Numbered from the stretch's first letter, positions 33,640 through 46,264 are shown. The stretch is 64,000 nucleotides of DNA from Endocalyx cinctus (GCA_001600455.1 BCKC01000002.1:2060171-2124170), one strand, 5' to 3'. Notes: generated from the sequence alone by a model not told the origin. Program-made: numbers and translations.

Positions 33640-34380
33640 ATGGCGGTGACGGAAATCGCCTTCATGACGCCCCTTTCCCGTGGCACCGTCTCACCCGAAC
33701 TAGCCAGCTTCGGCATCACGGCGCTAAAAGTCCAAGACGAATGGTGCGCGAAACATGACGTCCCTTCTTGCTCTTCTTCTTCTTCTGCCACTTCCGCGGT
33801 GAAAAGAGAAGACCGTGGAGCGGCGCTATATCAGAAATTATTATCGACGGAAGAAAAGGAGGAGAACGTCAGCCCCGTCGTGGTACTGGTAACGGCGCAT
33901 TGGGATGCACCCGCCCAACATCACGAATGGATCGCTAGTCAGGAGAATCAGGAGGCGATGGGATCGCTATTCCCTTTGATCGTACCCGAGGAGACCGTCT
34001 TCTTTCACGTGCGAGGGGATGCGGAGGAGGAAGGGAAGGAAGACGGGATGCTGTTTCCTAGGGAGACGCTCGAGGCGCCGGTCTTGACCGTGCTGAGGTT
34101 AGGGGTCGGGGAGGATCGGAGGGATGCGCTGCTGCAGGCGAAGAAGAAAGAAGGAAGCGGGATTTTACCTCCCGGGCATAAAGCTGGGTGGAGAATTGAG
34201 AAAGAGGAGAGAAAGGATAGTGAGAAGGGAATGGTGGAGGAATTGGTAATCGTAGGTGGGTGGGAGAGTGAAGAGAAAGCGCGAGGGTTCGTGGCTGGGC
34301 TGGATGATCTTGTTGGAGAGTTGGGATTGCAGTCAGTGTTGTTACTGAAAGAAGTAGGAGTTTATCAGCGGTTCGCATGA
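33640..34380 (+). CDS. Small ABM-like (dimeric alpha/beta barrel) hypothetical protein
   Basis: A 246-residue intronless protein without a signal peptide or membrane span. The pattern VVVLVTAHWDAPAQHHEWIASQENQEA resembles the ABM-type stress-response barrel repeats of fungal hypothetical proteins, and a second similar unit (LVIVGGWESEEKARGFVAGL) occurs near the C-terminus, so two barrel repeats are likely. The assignment rests on pattern, not on a database search. No catalytic residues can be named. The ATG is immediately preceded by about 13 A, an unusual but efficient leader context. Substrate and pathway are unknown. Confidence 0.6.
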   Translation: MAVTEIAFMTPLSRGTVSPELASFGITALKVQDEWCAKHDVPSCSSSSSATSAVKREDRGAALYQKLLSTEEKEENVSPVVVLVTAHWDAPAQHHEWIASQENQEAMGSLFPLIVPEETVFFHVRGDAEEEGKEDGMLFPRETLEAPVLTVLRLGVGEDRRDALLQAKKKEGSGILPPGHKAGWRIEKEERKDSEKGMVEELVIVGGWESEEKARGFVAGLDDLVGELGLQSVLLLKEVGVYQRFA

Positions 34381-35255
34381 AATAACGTATATATTTTATT
34401 TCGCATATTCTACTCGATATATATTATATTTGATGGTTTTATCTTACCTACGCTGAGTGGCTCATAATAATGTTATTTTGTTTTTCAATGCCGTCGAGCT
34501 CTAAGCTTTCGAGAATGGTTAGTGGATTAGGTTTAGTTGGTGTTCTCGCCGCCTTTGCCGATGCGCAACTGAAAGGTTTCTTTTTCCTTCTGGCGTAGAC
34601 GAAACGATCCATACCAGATTATCAGTGGAGGGCCCAGATATCAATGAAGATGAACTTTGGAAACCAGAGGTTGAGGATGACGAGCGGGTATGATGAATAG
34701 GGGCGTTAGCTTAACCAGGACAACGTTTACCTACGTGTTGTGTATAAGTGTATCATTTCTCCTATAACAAGTTTTACAGTGTGGCATTTGCAAAGAGCAA
34801 GCCATATGCAAATACAAGAGTTCTTATAGACTTCCAGGGAATCCATCTCATAGCCTCACCAGAGCTTCTCAAGACCTGAAATTAGTCTGTCTTTTTATTT
34901 GCTATGTAATAAGTATAGTACACAGATGTCAAATTTCAACATCAATTTAAGGTACGTTTGACGCGGTCTTAAGTAACCTGTGAATTTGTTTTTATTTCCT
35001 TTTTCTTGCCCTTCAATAACGCCATGAGGTTCACCATTTTTTACCTCCAATTGGTATAATGTACCAAGAATTATTGTTTTTAATGGTATTACATATATGT
35101 ATAAGTTGAATTATCTCTTTTAAGAGCGTGATGTTGAGAAAACAACTGCGACGACGGCGGCTACCCCTATATATTAGCGGTACACTATGTATGATTTCAA
35201 TTCAAGAAGTCGCATCCATTTTTCAAGGTATGATGTTTGACATGATGTTTGACTC
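34381..35255. other. Intergenic region, doubtful small gene
   Basis: No gene is firmly supported. An ATG at 34489 opens MPSSSKLSRM followed by a good donor (GTTAGT). Further on, open segments TRLSVEGPDINEDELW and, after a plausible intron, CGICKEQAICKYKSS can be read to a stop near 34949. The phases do not connect cleanly from that ATG, so I leave it unannotated. Confidence 0.35.
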
Positions 35256-36898
35256 TTAATCTTCAACTTCCATCCTAAACTCGGTCTTCTTGACGATTCG
35301 GTTACTTGGAGAGAGAATCTCGTCCTTGCTGTCATGCGTCGTGAGATTGATAGATGCAAGGCTAGGGTCCTTCTTCGAGGAGATTTTGTTTGCGATATTG
35401 CGGCGGCCCGATGAGCCTCCTATCGTTATATAATTGGAGCTATCATCGGGGTAGTGCTGGCGTTTTTGGTTGGACGACCCAAGTATGCGCGGGAACCAGT
35501 CCTTGACTAAGACCTTCAGGGCGGGTGCGGAGCCACAGAGGATAGCTGGGTGAGAACAGATAGGTAAGCTTGGTGGTCACTTCATAGGGATGGTTTTTGA
35601 TGCTTTTGTTATGGAGACACAGAAAAGAATCATTACTTACCGACGTAAATTTCAAGCTCACACCAGTTAAGGGAATCGGCCAGCAGGAAATACATGTCCT
35701 CCGCATCGGCGGCAGCGAGCAAGCGAACGTAACCGAATCTGACGCCACCAGCTGCACGTAAGGTTCACCAGTTAGCGATAGTTACATAGGGGGTTGTATG
35801 TCAAACCTACCGGCTACAGCAAAGAACCCGAGACTGAAAATACCCAACAGAACAATTTTCTGGCGCTTGGGTACCTGGACATTGTACAGCATTGGCATCG
35901 GGGTGATATAGATGGCGACATCCAGAACAATGCTACATTATAGCCATATTTTGTCAGTATATTGCTTAAATATTCACTCTCTCCTACAGATCTTTTCGGC
36001 AGGTGGGTTGGGGGCTGGAACTTACTTAAGAATACCGTTGGCGTCGTAGAAAACCTGCTGCGCTTGGGGATCCATGCATTTTCCCACGACCGTGCCCGTA
36101 GTATCCCAGAACATGGCCACCGGTAAGCACGAAATTGCTAGGATGATGAAGCTTGCAATACTTAGGCCCGCTACAAAGAACATCAACCAGTACACGGTCC
36201 ACCTCATGACACGACGGTTGTCGAGCCGCAGATAGAACATTAGAAGACTCTCCTTGACGAAAAACATGGCGAGGATGTACAGGAGGCGTGTCGAATAGAC
36301 GGCTTGGAGCATAGGGGTCATGTCTTCCGGAAGGATATTGGAGACTGGAACCATCGATTACTCGTGTGAGCTTTATTAGACGTCAAAGAGGGAGAGTTGA
36401 GATAACTAGGGGTTTGGTACTCACGTTCTAACCCAACACCATAATATGCAGCTGTAAATTATGGTTGTCAGCTTATGTCTTTGCCACAACTGAAGGTAAA
36501 ACTTTTTCTTCCATACATATTATTGAAGCGATCGTAAGTCCGAAAGTGAAAATCTGTTCTCATGATTATTTGGTTAACACAGAACGACTGGTTTTATGTC
36601 GTAAGGAAAGAAGGGGTATCGTACGGTACCGATCACCATCATAACTAGATAGATAGGCACATAATGAGTTAGCCACGGTCGTTCATCCACAAAGCAAGAT
36701 AAAGGAGAGGGGAAAATGTGTGTTCATACTGTCATCCCCGCCGACTGCCTTGATTAAGCGCAGCCGGACGTACATTCGCAACGACATGACTACCGCGATC
36801 AATATCATGAAGGCGATTCCAACGCCATACACACCGGCTTGGCGCGATCCATTGCGGAGTCCGGCTCGCACGACCAACGGCTCTAGTACTGAACCCAT
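35256..36898 (-). CDS. Fungal rhodopsin-like seven-helix membrane protein
   Basis: Eight exons on the minus strand: 36898-36730, 36644-36625, 36553-36517, 36451-36425, 36344-36026, 35932-35811, 35751-35641 and 35545-35256, giving 364 residues with consistent phases. Exons 2 to 4 are micro-exons of 20, 37 and 27 nt that together restore helix 2 (IMMVIGTIFTFGLTIASIIS). Hallmarks are RLRLIKAVGGDD after helix 1, AYYGVGLE, MFFVKESLLMFYLRL, an ISCLPVAMFW segment with KCMD after it, DVAIYITPMPMLY, and APALKVLVKDWFPR before a charged cytoplasmic tail. This is the Pfam 'rhodopsin domain' family of Pezizomycotina, which lacks a retinal lysine as far as known; ligands and signalling are unknown. The micro-exon borders are the least certain part. 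Confidence 0.88.
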
Positions 36899-37970
36899 CT
36901 TTCTTACGGCGCTCTTAAGAATCTGGGAACTATATCCAATGATTTGGCGAGGAAGTCAAGAGAGATTCTGTTCGTGTTGAGTACACACATTCAGTTGTCG
37001 ATAGAATGGGCGTGAAGAGTATTTAATTTTCTGTCGCTTGATTATTACGTGATTACAATAGCCCAGGATAATATAGAGAATCGCCAGTTCAATATCCAAA
37101 AGGAGCGTCTGTGCTATGTAGTACCTAAGGCTTACCGAGAACGAATAAACAATAAACCCTTTCATCACCCGGGCCGTCTCCGGTATACTGTATAATACGA
37201 CTCTTTGATACAAGCATCTTAATGCAATATTTTTCCATATATACTAGTATGAATCTTCGTACATTTCTTGAGATGCAACTGTAAACTGGGGTAGGAAGTT
37301 AAAGAATAGGCATGTGGTGTGACTTTCTTCTCCTGCTAATGAGTACCTTACATCTATCCCTGACTTCTTACAGGCATGAAGAAAAATTCTCCAGAGAATG
37401 TCGTTATATGTAGGCTGCCGTTAGTTTCGATGTGCGGTTCCCCTCCCCTGCCCCCTTGCCTGGTTTTTGTGGATGGCTGCGCTGTGAGCCAGCCAGTCGG
37501 CCAAGAGCATCTTGGCGGTTCTTGATGGCAGGGTCCGGGTGGATACTGTGAAACGGTTATTAATGCCGATCGGCGTAGACAAATCCTATCAACATCGGTT
37601 AACGAGAGGGGTTTCAGGGTGGTACAGTAGATACTGACAGCTCTAAACTTATTCACCCATACTTACTGTTTAGGAGAGTAGCGAATTCTTGGTCAATTCT
37701 ACGCATGGCATGCCAATGTTTCCGCTGTTTTGATGTGACTGATCAAAAATATGACCAAGAATATGCTTCAGAAGAGAACTGTCTGCCGGTCATCAGTTTA
37801 TACTATGTACTATGGTAAGTTTATTTGCACCCCTGAGAACGGAAATCCTTCTCCGTTTAAATATGGGCCGATATACGCTATACATTGCATACATATAGTT
37901 ACAGGGGCAAATCAGCGGAGCTACATCCGCACTAGAGACTCTTATAAAAAACCTTGCATCTCGTATATTC
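36899..37970. other. Intergenic region
   Basis: No gene is supported. A 100-codon minus-strand open frame near 37354-37656 has no family features. The promoter of the rhodopsin-like gene lies at the left end, and the 3' region of the SDR gene at the right end. Confidence 0.45.
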
Positions 37971-39143
37971 TCAGGATGCTTTAACCTCATCAGGCAGGCC
38001 CTCTCTCTCGGCGATACAACTGTCGATCGTTACACCCCTCTTTCCCTCGAGGACTTTTTGCAGCTCGTCATTGAAATCCTGTCGCCATGCCTCGGCGCAT
38101 TTTTTCGGCTCCCAGCCCAGACTCCGCGCGACCGTCCCCTTGGTCTTGCGGTGTCCACCCCAGCCTGATTCGGCCACGACGAGGTTCCCCGCCGTCGTCG
38201 TCGCCGCCTCCTCGATGGTCACGTTCCTGACCTCCTTCTCAGCCGGCGTATTCTCCCGCGGCAGGACCCCGGCCGCGAAGGCCGCGTTGAGGCATTCCCA
38301 GGCGATATCGACCATCAGCGTGCGTCCGGAGACGGGGAAAACGATACCGCTCTTGCCGCGGGGCAGCCTCTCGCCGCCGCCGCGCTCGAGGATCTCGCGC
38401 ACGCAGAGGACGTAGAAGTCGGCGAGGTCGGTCACGTGCACGTAGTCGATGACGCCCGTGCCGTCCCCGAGCGAGAACCCGTAACCCTTTTGCAGGACGT
38501 ACTGCATCATGATGGGGATCATGAGCCCGGCCCGCTGGAACAGGCCCTCGCCCTCGCCGAAGATGCAAGGCGCCTGGACGCTGAGGGCGCCGACCTCGCC
38601 GGCTTCGACGGCCGGGTGCCCTACGACCTCGAGCTCGGCCGCCCGTTGCGCGTACCACTCGCGCTCGTTCTCGGCCTTCTCGAGGTCGTACGCCGCCGTC
38701 CCGTCGGCGTCGTGGGGCTCCCGGTCCGGGAACGGCTGGCCCGTTAAGGGCCTGTCCGAGACATTGGAGCAGCCGCTCGTGTGGATCATCCACGGCAGCA
38801 AGGTGGCGGCCGCGTCGCCGTTGGCTTCCTTCTTACGCCGGCGAAGACCCTGGACCATGGCCGCGGCGCTGGGCGGGTGGAAGCCCGACCCGGCGTTGAC
38901 GACGATGTCGTGCTCGCCGGCGAGCCGTTCGATCAGGTCCGTCTCGTCGTAGTCCTTGAACAAGATGCAGGAGACCCGGTCTCCGTACTTCTCGACCAAC
39001 TTGTCAGCGCGTTCTTGACCGCGAACCAATATGGAAATACGGAGGCCTTGAAGCGAAGGGGCTGAGGAGGCCAGGAGACGGTTCAGGACGGTCCCTCCGA
39101 CGTAGCCCGTGGCTCCCGTGAGCAATATCTTCGTAGATGACAT
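37971..39143 (-). CDS. Extended SDR, NAD(P)-dependent epimerase/reductase-like
   Basis: A 390-residue intronless protein with an N-terminal Rossmann fold: KILLTGATGYVGGTVLNRLL gives the GXXGXXG nucleotide-binding loop, and ILVRG follows beta-2. Later parts (IHTSGCSNVSD, YDLEKAENER, GVIDYVHVTDLADFYV) match the NAD-dependent epimerase/dehydratase family as found in fungal hypothetical proteins. A canonical YXXXK is not obvious, the nearest being YDLEK, which has the right spacing. The substrate is unknown. The first ATG, at 39143, is used; the frame is open upstream only from a TTG. The middle of the gene (about 38.2-38.9 kb) is very GC-rich compared with its surroundings and carries long antisense open frames as a result. 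Confidence 0.8.
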   Translation of the reverse strand: MSSTKILLTGATGYVGGTVLNRLLASSAPSLQGLRISILVRGQERADKLVEKYGDRVSCILFKDYDETDLIERLAGEHDIVVNAGSGFHPPSAAAMVQGLRRRKKEANGDAAATLLPWMIHTSGCSNVSDRPLTGQPFPDREPHDADGTAAYDLEKAENEREWYAQRAAELEVVGHPAVEAGEVGALSVQAPCIFGEGEGLFQRAGLMIPIMMQYVLQKGYGFSLGDGTGVIDYVHVTDLADFYVLCVREILERGGGERLPRGKSGIVFPVSGRTLMVDIAWECLNAAFAAGVLPRENTPAEKEVRNVTIEEAATTTAGNLVVAESGWGGHRKTKGTVARSLGWEPKKCAEAWRQDFNDELQKVLEGKRGVTIDSCIAEREGLPDEVKAS

Positions 39144-42100
39144 TTTTATTAAGACGTAAATATAATATCCAAGCAATTACGGTATTTGTAATAATCTCAG
39201 GGATCAAACTAAACTGGTGTGCTGTTACACTAAAAATGAGAAAACTGTTCAAGTAAAAAATTCAATCTTGAACTTTGGAACGCCAATGTCATGGCTTTTC
39301 AAGTATTGCCAACTGCATCTTCTGTGGCGATTTATACTCAACCCACTTATTTCTGCCCAGGGGGGGTTTGTTGACAAGCATGTTGTCTTTGGATGCCTCC
39401 CCCCTAATCGAAGTTCCTGGTATTTTATAACGTTTCCACTTTGATCTCTTGGCCTTTCTTTCGAGTGGGGACAGCTTATGGCAATGTTTTGCCTGTGCTC
39501 TCCTGATTTCTTGTTAATCGGAGGAAATACCTGAGGAGCATATGAGCGATCGTATATTCTTGTGAAGTAAGTAGTAGATAAGCAGCGGGCTGAACGAATG
39601 AGAAGTGCGATGGGGTCGCAAAAGTCACGGATCACCCCCACCATCAATCGTCCCAGCCAACCTGCCAGCCTGACAACGTATTTACGTACGTACGTCTAAT
39701 TAATTATTTTTCAATCAAAATAGTAATCGTGACTGTATTAGAAAGGTATTATATAATAAAAATAATCTAACGGCCAAGATACGGAATGGTAAATGTCTAT
39801 GAAAAGCTTTTCTGAAAAATAACGGTAATAAATTTTATAATAATGGGACGTCTGCTTGATCTAAAAGATCAGGGCCGAAAATAGTCGACTTTTATATATT
39901 TTTTCCCTATATTATCAGACAGAACCGGGCATATCTTTCCCGAGACTAGAGCCGCCGGACCGGTACTCCTGAATACCCGCTCCTGGCACATTGCTACCTC
40001 ACAGCTTGAACTAGTAAGGGCTCATTCTGAGACAAAATTCTCCGTCTGTAAGCTCGACTAGATTTTTGGGAATATGCCGCTAGACACATATATGTATGAA
40101 AAAAGAAGTCAAAAATAATACATTGCTTTTAACACGCCAAGTTATCATTCAGGAAGAATCCTACAGGTATTTCGTGGACCATCTCTTTCGGCTCCGTGGT
40201 TCTCGAGCATTGACGAAGTGGAACCCTGCCCCCCTACCATATTCGTGGTAGCGAAGGAATCAGATGAGGTGATCCATCTGAAAACAGTTTAAAATCCGAA
40301 TTACGATCGACACTATTTTGCTATCAACTTCCAATGTCGTAGAAGTTAATCAGTCACTACGGCAGATGCTTGAAATAAAAAAATAAAAAAATAAATAAAG
40401 ATTGTCAAAGCGCGATAGGCTAAGCCTTATAATAAATAATTATAAACTGCCAATCTATTGAAAAAAAAAAAAAAAAACTCCGCGAGTTCATCCAGCAGGG
40501 GTTTCGGCGGGATATCGGAAAGGCCCGAAAATAGGGGAGAAGAGCGGTTACGCGAGTAAACCATGTTAAAACTAAAAACGCAGCACGCTCCGATCTACCC
40601 CGTGGGCAGACAACCCCTATTGTGGATCTATTTCGGGCGCCCAGCCATATTTATATATAATCGACCAAGTGAGTAGCAGACGATTTACCGGATCCAATGA
40701 TCTAATTAGTATTTGAATCCTTGACCGTCGTCAATGGGAATAGCATAAGGTAGTTAACAAGGTGTCTGATATTCGGCTAGTCGGATAGCATCTCTATTTT
40801 GCCCTCTAAGCATATAAGTTGAATTATGTTATATTGTCTTGTTCAACTTCGTGTCATAAGCATGGTTTGACAGGGACGATCATTAGATCTACGTGGGAAG
40901 TAAACCACTAGCAGGCTGCTAGTAGTGGCAGTAATGTCAGCAATAGCTACTTTTAACATGTCACAAAGCTGAAGGTAAAACGTGAAGAATTATTCGGTGC
41001 TTTACGGAGCATTGGACTGGGCAGTTTTCAATATGAAATTTTGGTAATATTATGCAAATGAGGCTCTGTCACATGCGAACGTGTGACGTTGTTACACTAC
41101 ATCGCCCAGGACCAATCGCTTAAAATGCAACATGGCTGGATGGTTACATTATAATATAGTCTTTGATTAAGAAGAAAAAATTTGCTTCATTTAAGTCAAA
41201 ATATTAATGGTTATTATATTAAAATTATGATAGTGAGAACTTTTTCCTACATTCTTGTCATGAACCGAACTATTTACATATGCTGTATCCCACAATGTTA
41301 TGACCAGTTAAGCCTTGACGATGCAGTTGAGTCCCCCAGAGCTGGGCTCAAGGGGATATTACATTATATAACATGCCTGTATATGTTTTATTAGACGCGA
41401 TTTTAATTACTTAGCGACCCTTAGCCCCAAGAAGCCAGAATAAGTATAACTTAATGAAACGTTAACCCATAAGGATGATTAGTTTCGGAAGAATTGTGTC
41501 TGGTTTCAGACCTAAGGATGATGTGATATTTACCACCACCCAGTCACTTGACTAAAGGCTGGCTGAGTCGAACCCGAAAAGTTATGTAAGCTTATGAACT
41601 ATGAAACAGTCTTCAGTTACTTCAAAGTTTTTAAAAATCAACAAGTCCAGCTAGAATGGCTCATGGAATGGGTAGCAAATAGAATTTAGCTAAGGGGGAG
41701 CTCACTGTACTGGCACCAACGACGTTCTAGTGTGAGAAAATATCTGTCTACAATCCCTCTCTCCTTGTCCTGGCAGTGTCTACTAAGCCTTGTATTACAA
41801 CCTGCATATCTTCGTAGCGATCCCATGTCCCAACTTTAAACGTAGATCATGAATATTAAATTGGAGGCAGTTCTGAAACATGAATTGCTTTCCTCAGTAG
41901 TCATTTGGGACTATGGTATCTCGATACACTGGCAGCCCCCTTGGCACGCCAGCTAGTAACAGAATTCAACCTCATTATATCAAGCAAGTCTAGACCCAGA
42001 GGATGGCACGAGCGTCGTATAATTCCTTTCCAACTATCGACTTGTCTATTGGATTTACATTAAGCAGAGCCTTTAAGTCCATTATAGCTCCTGTAAGATC

Positions 42101-44627
42101 AAGGCCTATGATAAGATTGCGCTTCAGCAGAACGTATGCGGACTACTATCATTTCCATAGAATAGGGGGGGTGTAAAGTTACTCTTGAACAAGAAATGTA
42201 GGCATATTCGAGAAAAGTGCGAATAAATTCAGCGCATGTACACCCGCGTCCTACTAGTACATCTATCCCACGCAGCATCGTCAATTCAAACGATTGGTGA
42301 AGCTGGGACGTAGCACACGCATTTCAACCAAGTCTAATCTGATCGATATAAATACCCATATAACTCGTATGTCTCATGGGAGATGTTTGCTGTTTGATAG
42401 CACGTATTTAGAACTATTATACGACACCTAGTCTCTCAACAACATAGCCAATTTCTATGTTACTGACAATCACTTAAACCCAGGAAAATATCGCTTCTGT
42501 GCCGATTCACAACCGCATGCTCTGAAATAGAATGTATCTTGAATACTCCTTTCGGCATGACTATACGTACCATCAAGATCACTCTTAACCTCGACAAGAG
42601 TTTAAATGTACCAGTTGCGGAAGGAATGTTTCCCAGCCCATCCCGCCGAATATAAGTCTACCGCTTCCATCTAGTCCAGCATATTGGGCCAATAGATGAG
42701 AAATTATGTGTGTATTTAGAGAGGGACTTTGAGGCCTTGGCTGTGTAAATGAATGGGGGTACGTTGGAGTTTAGGACAGCGCAGTTACGTGGACGGAGCT
42801 TAGCAGTGGAGCAGGAGTGTAGTTTAAGAGTCGAATAACTATTTCATTGATTCTTGACCTTCTATTATATCTATTTAGGGCGGAAGCCTTCCCTTATATT
42901 GACGTATCCCACTGGGGAGACTCGGAGGGGAGCTGTAGACATGCGCCGTAGACTCCATGATAACTAAGGCCCCTGACAGCGGCGTGTTTCGATATACGAG
43001 ACGTTTATAGCGATGGACGTCTGCTCCCTTTTTCTTAAATTTGAAATATCATCTTTATCGTAAATAGGTGAAATAGGCGACGTACAAAACTGAGCATTAG
43101 TGTATTGTTGAATATAACCCCATCTGACAAGAATAGAGAAGCCCCTTTCTACGTCCTAAGAGGGCTAGAGTCACTTTACATGATTCCTTCATGCATCTTG
43201 CTAGATCGTCTGAATATGTTACTTCGTAGTTGGTAAACCATTTATGATTATGATTAACAACGTGGGGAAAAAGGTGGTAGACGGTTTTAGGGGCCTGGGT
43301 CTTTAGGAGAAACTATAATAAGTACGAAGGCTAAAGAGCGTTGGATATCTACCTTAGTGGCACAATATTGTGTCCGATGTATGGAATAAAACCTAGATAT
43401 TTTAACCGCTCTCTCGTCAAGGTCTCTTATGTCTTCTACCATCCCGCGATAAATCTTTATAGTGAGAAACGTATGCTTTGAGAGTTTCCTACGAAGGGTG
43501 GCAATCGTTAAGGCGGGTTAAGATAATTCTAAGGTAAAGCAGGGGAAGTAGCTGAACCGCGGGCATTGTGATTTGAGGAATTTCTCAGACAAAAAGCCGA
43601 TATAAGCATGAGTTCTTGATTCACAACCCGTTAACTTCGTCTAACATACTGAAATGAAAGCAAGAAACAATAGTCACTGCAAGGAGGCCCTATAAACCTA
43701 TTGCAACTACTTACACTCAGAACTTTCCTATAGTTTCCAGAAAGGGCATCGGTGCGCGTATTTTTTAAATAATGTATCTCACGGTAGAGTATAAGCTATA
43801 AAGAAAGCCAAATCATCCGTCTACTAACCGAATGAATAGTCCCTGCTTTCGGCTCATTGAAAGTCTGGCTGATGGCTTCGTATTAGCAATAATTAAGGGG
43901 AAACGACTTGGCCAGAGTAGCATTGTGTAGCACCGTGATATTCCTCATGGAAGTAGATATAGGCGTAAATATAAGTATATGCCTTAACACATATAAAGTT
44001 TAGATGTGCCCAATTTCGGGTTCTAAGGGGGAGCAGATCGTTGAGATGCTAGAGCATTTCGCATATAAACTTGGATGTACTTGGATTGTACTTGTCAGCC
44101 AGTGGTGTCCCAGAAATATCGATAGTATCTCTACTGCATCTATCGAAGTGCTTCCGAGAATTATAAATATTTCATACAAAATCATTGCAGACTAAAGAAT
44201 AATGTTGAGTCCGATCTTGTAGTGGTCTGAGGTTGTTTGCTGCGGTTGTAAGACAAGCTCTGAGATGGCCTCAAAAGACTTAGAATCAGATGCAAATCAG
44301 AACCACCGTTATTTCATTCCTCGAGTATACACAGTTTCTTTCTCAAATATGAGGTATGACAGACGAACTCACACATGACTTAAAAGTCTGTTGAGGTCGG
44401 CAGGTTCAATATTTTTGTGGGGCACATGAGCAGGGGAGCAGAAATGTCATCTGCACTACGTCAAGGAGCTTGGGCCATCTTCATAGGTCATCTGCATCCT
44501 CGTCCCTCCAAGTAGCTCTGGACTCTAGGTTACAAAGATATCGCAACCTCTTCGTTATACAACCTAACTTGAACTTCCTATACAACGTAGAACATAAATA
44601 TACACTACTCTCATTCATTGTATAAAT
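39144..44627. other. Gene-free 5.5-kb region with decayed-looking coding fragments
   Basis: No intact gene is visible. From 39.65 to 41.2 kb the DNA is very AT-rich with A tracts (for example near 40461). Between about 43.2 and 41.6 kb the minus strand shows a series of protein-like open segments interrupted by stops and frameshifts, such as NLIIGLDLTGAIMDLKALLN near 42115, TMLRGIDVLVGRGCTCAEFI near 42284 and VGTWDRYEDMQVVIQGLVD near 41838. I do not recognise the family. No terminal repeats or transposase motif were seen. Confidence 0.45.
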
Positions 44628-46264
44628 ATGCGTCAAAGAATTACTTTTTTCCACAAAAACGAGAATGGCATCGAGCCAACCGAACTAAAAATAAAAGGTC
44701 GATCCATCTCTGGACCCGATCTGACAGCCGTTCGTGAACAGCGTGTCACTTTAGCACTCGAAGAATTACCTACCGAGCTCCAGGAACTTCTCCGAGAATC
44801 TCACGAGCTTCACATTCGATGGAGTAGCCCGATTTCACAAGATACGCTAGGGCCATGGAACTCGAGGCTTCCCCCCGGCCTGCATGTCTTCTATACACCC
44901 CAGAAAGCTGAAGCTGATAACTCGTATGCATTTGTTCACCCCAGTTACAGCAATAAACTGCTAACAATCGAATCTAAAACAACATAGTCATAGACTATGC
45001 GCCCAACTAGAAACCATATTCGGCGATTTAGAATGTTCCTCTCCTTCAGTACGTACCGACTAACCCGTAATGATCTCAAGTTTACTCTACTTTGCGCAAT
45101 CTAATACTTGGACAGGAATCGTTTACAAAACTACCAAATACCCTCTTCACCCACTCGACTGCTTACCAATACTTCCACCCGTGTAAAGATCTCTCCACCC
45201 TCTCGAAGTATTTCGAACAGCACTCGTGTACACCATCAGACAATGCATGCAAATCGTCGGCGGAGACACTCACAAGCGCCACGTCGCTTGATTTCTCATA
45301 CGATGCGATATCGCATGTCGCCAAAGTCACTGCTATATGGCCCGAAGGGAAGCAAGAGTTGTCGATCGATTCTCACCCAGACCATCGCACTGAAGTCGGC
45401 ATCCTGACGCCCGATACGCCTCCCCACCTCGAAGACCACGAGCTCGGCGTCACAGGGTTGCTCACTGTCCTTGGCGAAGATACCAAACCCTCTCCCGTGC
45501 TATTCGCGTTTCCGTCGCGACATAAAAATGCCGCCGCAAGTTTCTCTTCTACCTTCCTCGAGCCCTTAGGCCTACACCCGACCATGCGACTAGAGATTAG
45601 CTCAAATAAATCGCCGTTAAACAATGCGTATTGCTCGATGCACGCCTATCTAACTCTTCCTCGAAGCATTTTCGTTGATAAATATCAACTCGACGATGAG
45701 CTTTTCATGTCATCTAAGAATCTGACGGCGCTGCGCCATATCAGTCAACCTGTAGATCTTGAAGCGCCCGACTATGCTATGAAAATATGGGGTTCGACCG
45801 TACTACTCGAACTCCAGCCTCCAAATGACCAGGAACATCCAGGTCCATGGACAGCCGAGATCCCCTTGCACTTGAGGTACCTATCACCTGCCGTGGGTGG
45901 ATATCAGAGTATTGACGTTCCGTCGCCGGTGCTTTTCTGGGCATGCACGGCTGAAGAGGGTACCAAATTCCCAAATAGTCCGTTCGACAGAGTAAACTTG
46001 GGATACGATGGTTTGTTCGGGCCCCGCACTCTGTTCTGGCACCTTGATCCGAAATCATCATCGCAGGCGGGGGACAACAGTCTCTATCACCAGCTACAAG
46101 TGCCGGTTCTCGACTTAGAAAAGTCGGCGTGGATCAGCGCCGGCACATCAGCTGTGGTTTTGCTCGGATTTGCATTCATTGTTTTCAAGCTCTTCTCGGT
46201 CTACATGAAAACCGGGTACGGTAACGAGAAACTTGCCAAAGAGGCAGAGAAAAAGAAGCAGTAA
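44628..46264 (+). CDS. pbn1: PBN1/PIG-X, GPI-mannosyltransferase I subunit
   Basis: Three exons, 44628-44923, 44988-45048 and 45116-46264, encode 501 residues. The first intron was deduced from GTATGC, GCTAAC and CATAG; it restores LCAQLETIFGDLECSSPS, which joins ESFTKLPNT across intron 2, as the family requires. Conserved parts include LPPGLHVFYTP, LPRSIFVDKYQL, the IPLHLRYLSP segment and PSPVLFWAC, then one C-terminal membrane helix (SAVVLLGFAFIVFKLFSV) and a lysine-rich cytosolic end, KEAEKKKQ, a possible ER-retrieval signal. PBN1 stabilises Gpi14 (PIG-M), which adds the first mannose to the GPI precursor in the ER lumen. The length is typical of Pezizomycotina orthologues. Neither intron is long. 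Confidence 0.93.

Noticed and set aside
36625..36644. Shorter version of the rhodopsin-like exon 2 (15 nt) joined directly to the 27-nt exon
   Set aside because: The phases also fit, but helix 2 would lose about 15 residues; the 20-nt plus 37-nt arrangement restores the family pattern and has better splice signals.
38239..38793. Alternative frame of 184 codons on the minus strand
   Set aside because: It is an out-of-frame reading of the GC-rich part of the SDR gene, Arg/Gly-rich as expected for such shadows.
41555..41585. GGGTTCGACTC on the minus strand, like a tRNA B box
   Set aside because: No complementary T stem, acceptor stem or A box can be fitted around it.
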